From assembly GCA_022843505.1 (NCBI GenBank), contig JALHNN010000058.1:1-5506 (forward strand): a stretch of 5,506 nucleotides of DNA, given 5' to 3'. The position numbers and the translations under genes are program-made. The notes under the pieces were generated by a model. That model made no database searches and was not told where the DNA came from. It saw nothing but the letters and a program-made list of their open reading frames with translations. Positions 3,871 through 5,506 of this stretch are shown piece after piece. Each line of letters opens with the position of its first letter. The first letter of the stretch is position 1. This DNA is from Sulfuritalea sp. (lineage in GTDB: Bacteria > Pseudomonadota > Gammaproteobacteria > Burkholderiales > Rhodocyclaceae).

Positions 3871-5384
3871 TTTGTGGCGTGGCCTTTCGGAGCCGCAAGC
3901 GATGGTTTCACCCAGCGCACTGGCACGGCCTTCACCGCTCGCGGCGGCGCACCGGCCTGGCTCAGCGCGGCATCGAGTGCCGTGCCGCTCTCCTCGGCCA
4001 GCGCGGCCTCGCGGGCGCGGCGGATGGCCGCCGGATCGCTGGACTTCAAACTGTTTATTATAGACCTGAAGTTTTCCTTGCCACGCTCGTTGGTCGCGCC
4101 ATAGCCCTTGACCATGCGCCCGCAAAGGACAAGCTCCAGCGCCACCCCGAAGGCGGGCGCGGCTTCCGCGGTGGCCAGCCAGTGCTCGATCAGTGCCTGC
4201 TCCTCGGCGTAGCGCTTGCCGAGGCGGCGCAGGGGCCGCAGGGCACCCAGCAGGCGCAGGGCGAAGAAACCGCCGACGGTGTCGGCACGCAGCTTGAGGG
4301 GCAGCGCCAGGGGCGCGGCGCCGTCCCGCCGGCGCCGACTCTCCCACGCCAGCAGCGGATCGGCGATGGCAGCCGGCAACAGCCCGGCCAGTTCCACCAG
4401 GCCCGGCTTGAGGTGGTCGGCAATGCGCAGCAGGTCGCCCGGGCCGGCGCCGGCCTCCCTTTCCACGCGCGCGAATCGGGCGGCGCGGCTCTTGAGGTCG
4501 GCGACGCGGATCACGTCGTCGAAGGCCATCCACAACGCCAGGTAGCGCGCGCCTTCGCGCACCAGGTCGCCATCGGCGGCGGCGCCGAAGCGGCGCGCAA
4601 GGGCGCGCAGGCGATCGACGCGCTGCATGAACAAATCGCCGTAGGCGGCGTCCTGGAACTCGACGACACGGGCATGGCCCAGCAATACCAGGTCAGGAGT
4701 TCCCGAAGGGACGCAGAGCGCTGGCGCTGGTAGTGCGGCGGTTTCGACCCCGCCCGCCGCGCGGCAGCGCTCGAAGGCCAGCGCGAAGCCCCGCAGGCTG
4801 GCTTCGACCCCGCGTCCCGAGTCGCGAATGATCTCCTCGAAAGCCGCCGGATCAAAGGGCAGCACGCCGCTCGCCGCGATGGCGCCGAAGAGCACGGCGC
4901 TGGGCACGGTGCCGGCCTCGCGCGCCGTGGCATCGACATCGAAGGTGGCGCAGTCACGGCTGTGGCGGCGCGCCACTTCGAGCAGGCGCGCGCTGTCGTA
5001 GCGGCCATCGCCGGGCGCCAGCTTTTCGAAGGTGGTCAGCGTGCGGTGGGTGGAACAGATCAGGCGCGTGCGCTGCGGCGAGACGAAGCCGTTCTGGATA
5101 ACCCGCACGGCTTCCAGCAGTTCCGAGGCCACCAGCAGGTCAAGGCAGCCCGGCACCGGCGCCAGGCTCATCACCGGCGTGCGCCCGCCCAGTTCGGCAT
5201 GGCTCTGCGGATGGATCTCGACGTAATAGGTGGTGGCGCCGGTACGCTGGGCGACCCCGGGAATCGACGTCGCCTGCGCCGGATGGCCGGCGCGCAGGGC
5301 CAGGTCCACCAGCCACTCGGCGAGTACGCCGCCGCCTTCGCCGCCAAGCGCGGCAATAAGTAGGGTGATGGGCTGGGTTCTCAT
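3867..5384 (-). CDS. iorB: Indolepyruvate ferredoxin oxidoreductase, beta subunit with fused C-terminal DUF6537-type region
   Basis: A 505-residue protein. The start ATG at 5384 overlaps the iorA stop (ATGA). A longer frame to 5483 exists, but its extra 33 residues are antisense-like and lie inside iorA. The N-terminal part is the 2-oxoacid:acceptor oxidoreductase gamma/beta catalytic domain, with glycine-rich LGGEGGGVLAEWL (13-25) and SIPGVAQRTGATTYYVEI (40-57), reaching to about residue 190. The rest matches the C-terminal extension of proteobacterial IorB (DUF6537), with GYGATNERGKENF at 427-439 as a landmark. Together with IorA (thiamine diphosphate subunit) it oxidatively decarboxylates indolepyruvate, phenylpyruvate or hydroxyphenylpyruvate to the aryl-acetyl-CoA, reducing ferredoxin or a similar acceptor, in the cytoplasm. 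Residues 440-448 are encoded by a run of codons rare in such GC-rich genomes (AGG, TCT, ATA, ATA, AGT, TTG), unlike the rest of the gene. Confidence 0.92.
   Translation of the reverse strand: MRTQPITLLIAALGGEGGGVLAEWLVDLALRAGHPAQATSIPGVAQRTGATTYYVEIHPQSHAELGGRTPVMSLAPVPGCLDLLVASELLEAVRVIQNGFVSPQRTRLICSTHRTLTTFEKLAPGDGRYDSARLLEVARRHSRDCATFDVDATAREAGTVPSAVLFGAIAASGVLPFDPAAFEEIIRDSGRGVEASLRGFALAFERCRAAGGVETAALPAPALCVPSGTPDLVLLGHARVVEFQDAAYGDLFMQRVDRLRALARRFGAAADGDLVREGARYLALWMAFDDVIRVADLKSRAARFARVEREAGAGPGDLLRIADHLKPGLVELAGLLPAAIADPLLAWESRRRRDGAAPLALPLKLRADTVGGFFALRLLGALRPLRRLGKRYAEEQALIEHWLATAEAAPAFGVALELVLCGRMVKGYGATNERGKENFRSIINSLKSSDPAAIRRAREAALAEESGTALDAALSQAGAPPRAVKAVPVRWVKPSLAAPKGHATK
4057..4084 (-). 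promoter_or_regulatory. Possible internal promoter inside iorB, facing the thioesterase gene
   Basis: The minus strand holds a perfect TATAAT (4057-4062) and, 16 nt upstream, GTGGCA (4079-4084; 4 of 6 to TTGACA). It falls in the only A/T-rich patch of iorB and could transcribe the end of iorB and the thioesterase gene. It could equally be a chance effect of the two ATA codons. Confidence 0.3.
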
Positions 5385-5506
5385 CGCGCCAGCATTCCAA
5401 TCACGCTGCGCCGCAGCCCGCCCAGCGCGCGCTCGAACAGCCCCGGATTCGTGATCACCTCGGCGCGGTAGAAGGAGGGGCACAGCGTCGCCGCGTGAGC
5501 GTTCTC
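5381..5506 (-). CDS. iorA: Indolepyruvate ferredoxin oxidoreductase, alpha subunit, C-terminal 41 codons
   Basis: Only the 3' end is in the window; the gene continues beyond the right edge. The frame reads CPSFYRAEVITNPGLFERAL and ends RRSVIGMLAR followed by TGA at 5381-5383. The CPSFY-AEV-NP segment is typical of the C-terminus of proteobacterial IorA. The stop overlaps the iorB start by ATGA, so the two subunits are translationally coupled and made in equal amounts. IorA carries the thiamine diphosphate site, which is not visible here. The identification rests on the short tail plus the adjacent iorB. Confidence 0.82.
   Translation of the reverse strand, partial: ENAHAATLCPSFYRAEVITNPGLFERALGGLRRSVIGMLAR

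Noticed and set aside
2694..4733. Very long plus-strand open frame (679 codons)
   Set aside because: Only the first about 146 codons resemble a protein (DctP remnant). The rest is antisense to the thioesterase and iorB genes, which have clear families, and stays open because of high GC.
5385..5483. 33-residue N-terminal extension of iorB
   Set aside because: It overlaps the end of iorA in another frame. The ATGA overlap and the family N-terminus place the start at 5384.
1..5506. CRISPR array, tRNA or rRNA genes
   Set aside because: No regularly spaced direct repeats and no tRNA-like cloverleaf or rRNA sequence were seen on either strand by eye.

Overview
The window looks like chromosomal DNA of a GC-rich proteobacterium, most likely a betaproteobacterium of the Burkholderiales (Bordetella/Achromobacter/Comamonas-like). 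This rests on the strong G/C third-position bias and on the gene types: a protocatechuate 4,5-cleavage hydratase, a LysR regulator, a TRAP transporter, and a two-subunit indolepyruvate oxidoreductase. The assignment is inferred from recognising protein families; no search was run.

Layout from left to right. (1) 1-632, minus strand: N-terminal 210 codons of a LigJ/PmdE-type 4-oxalomesaconate hydratase (amidohydrolase fold), running off the left edge. (2) 644-1333, minus: a ModA-like solute-binding-fold protein with no signal peptide, whose stop codon overlaps the ribosome binding site of ligJ. (3) 1385-2335, minus: a LysR-type regulator. A 27-bp inverted repeat (25/27 identical) at 1381-1407 and 2332-2358 brackets it. 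One arm supplies the lysR stop codon and the other its start codon. (4) 2336-2440: a short regulatory region. (5) 2441 to about 3131, plus strand: the wreck of a TRAP transporter operon. A dctQ start with a good Shine-Dalgarno site is cut by an in-frame stop and fused, out of frame, to the middle of dctP, which itself appears to lack an internal block; no dctM is left. (6) A perfect 11-bp hairpin at 3158-3190 separates the remnant from the convergent gene. (7) 3207-3722, minus: a 4-hydroxybenzoyl-CoA thioesterase-type hotdog protein with an unusual four-cysteine tail. (8) 3723-3866: a spacer with a GC-rich hairpin and a dense G-tract run (G-quadruplex type). (9) 3867-5384, minus: iorB. (10) 5381-5506, minus: the last 41 codons of iorA, overlapping iorB by ATGA.

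Functionally this is aromatic catabolism. IorAB would turn aryl pyruvates into aryl-acyl-CoA, and the thioesterase next to it could release the free acid. LigJ acts in the lower protocatechuate/gallate meta-cleavage pathway. The LysR protein, placed between ligJ and the former TRAP importer, is the obvious candidate regulator of both. The inverted repeat around lysR is the most interesting feature: it could be a duplicated operator facing each neighbouring unit, the ends of a cassette, or an inversion site. Inversion between the arms would keep the lysR reading frame complete, because both its start and stop codons lie in the repeat.
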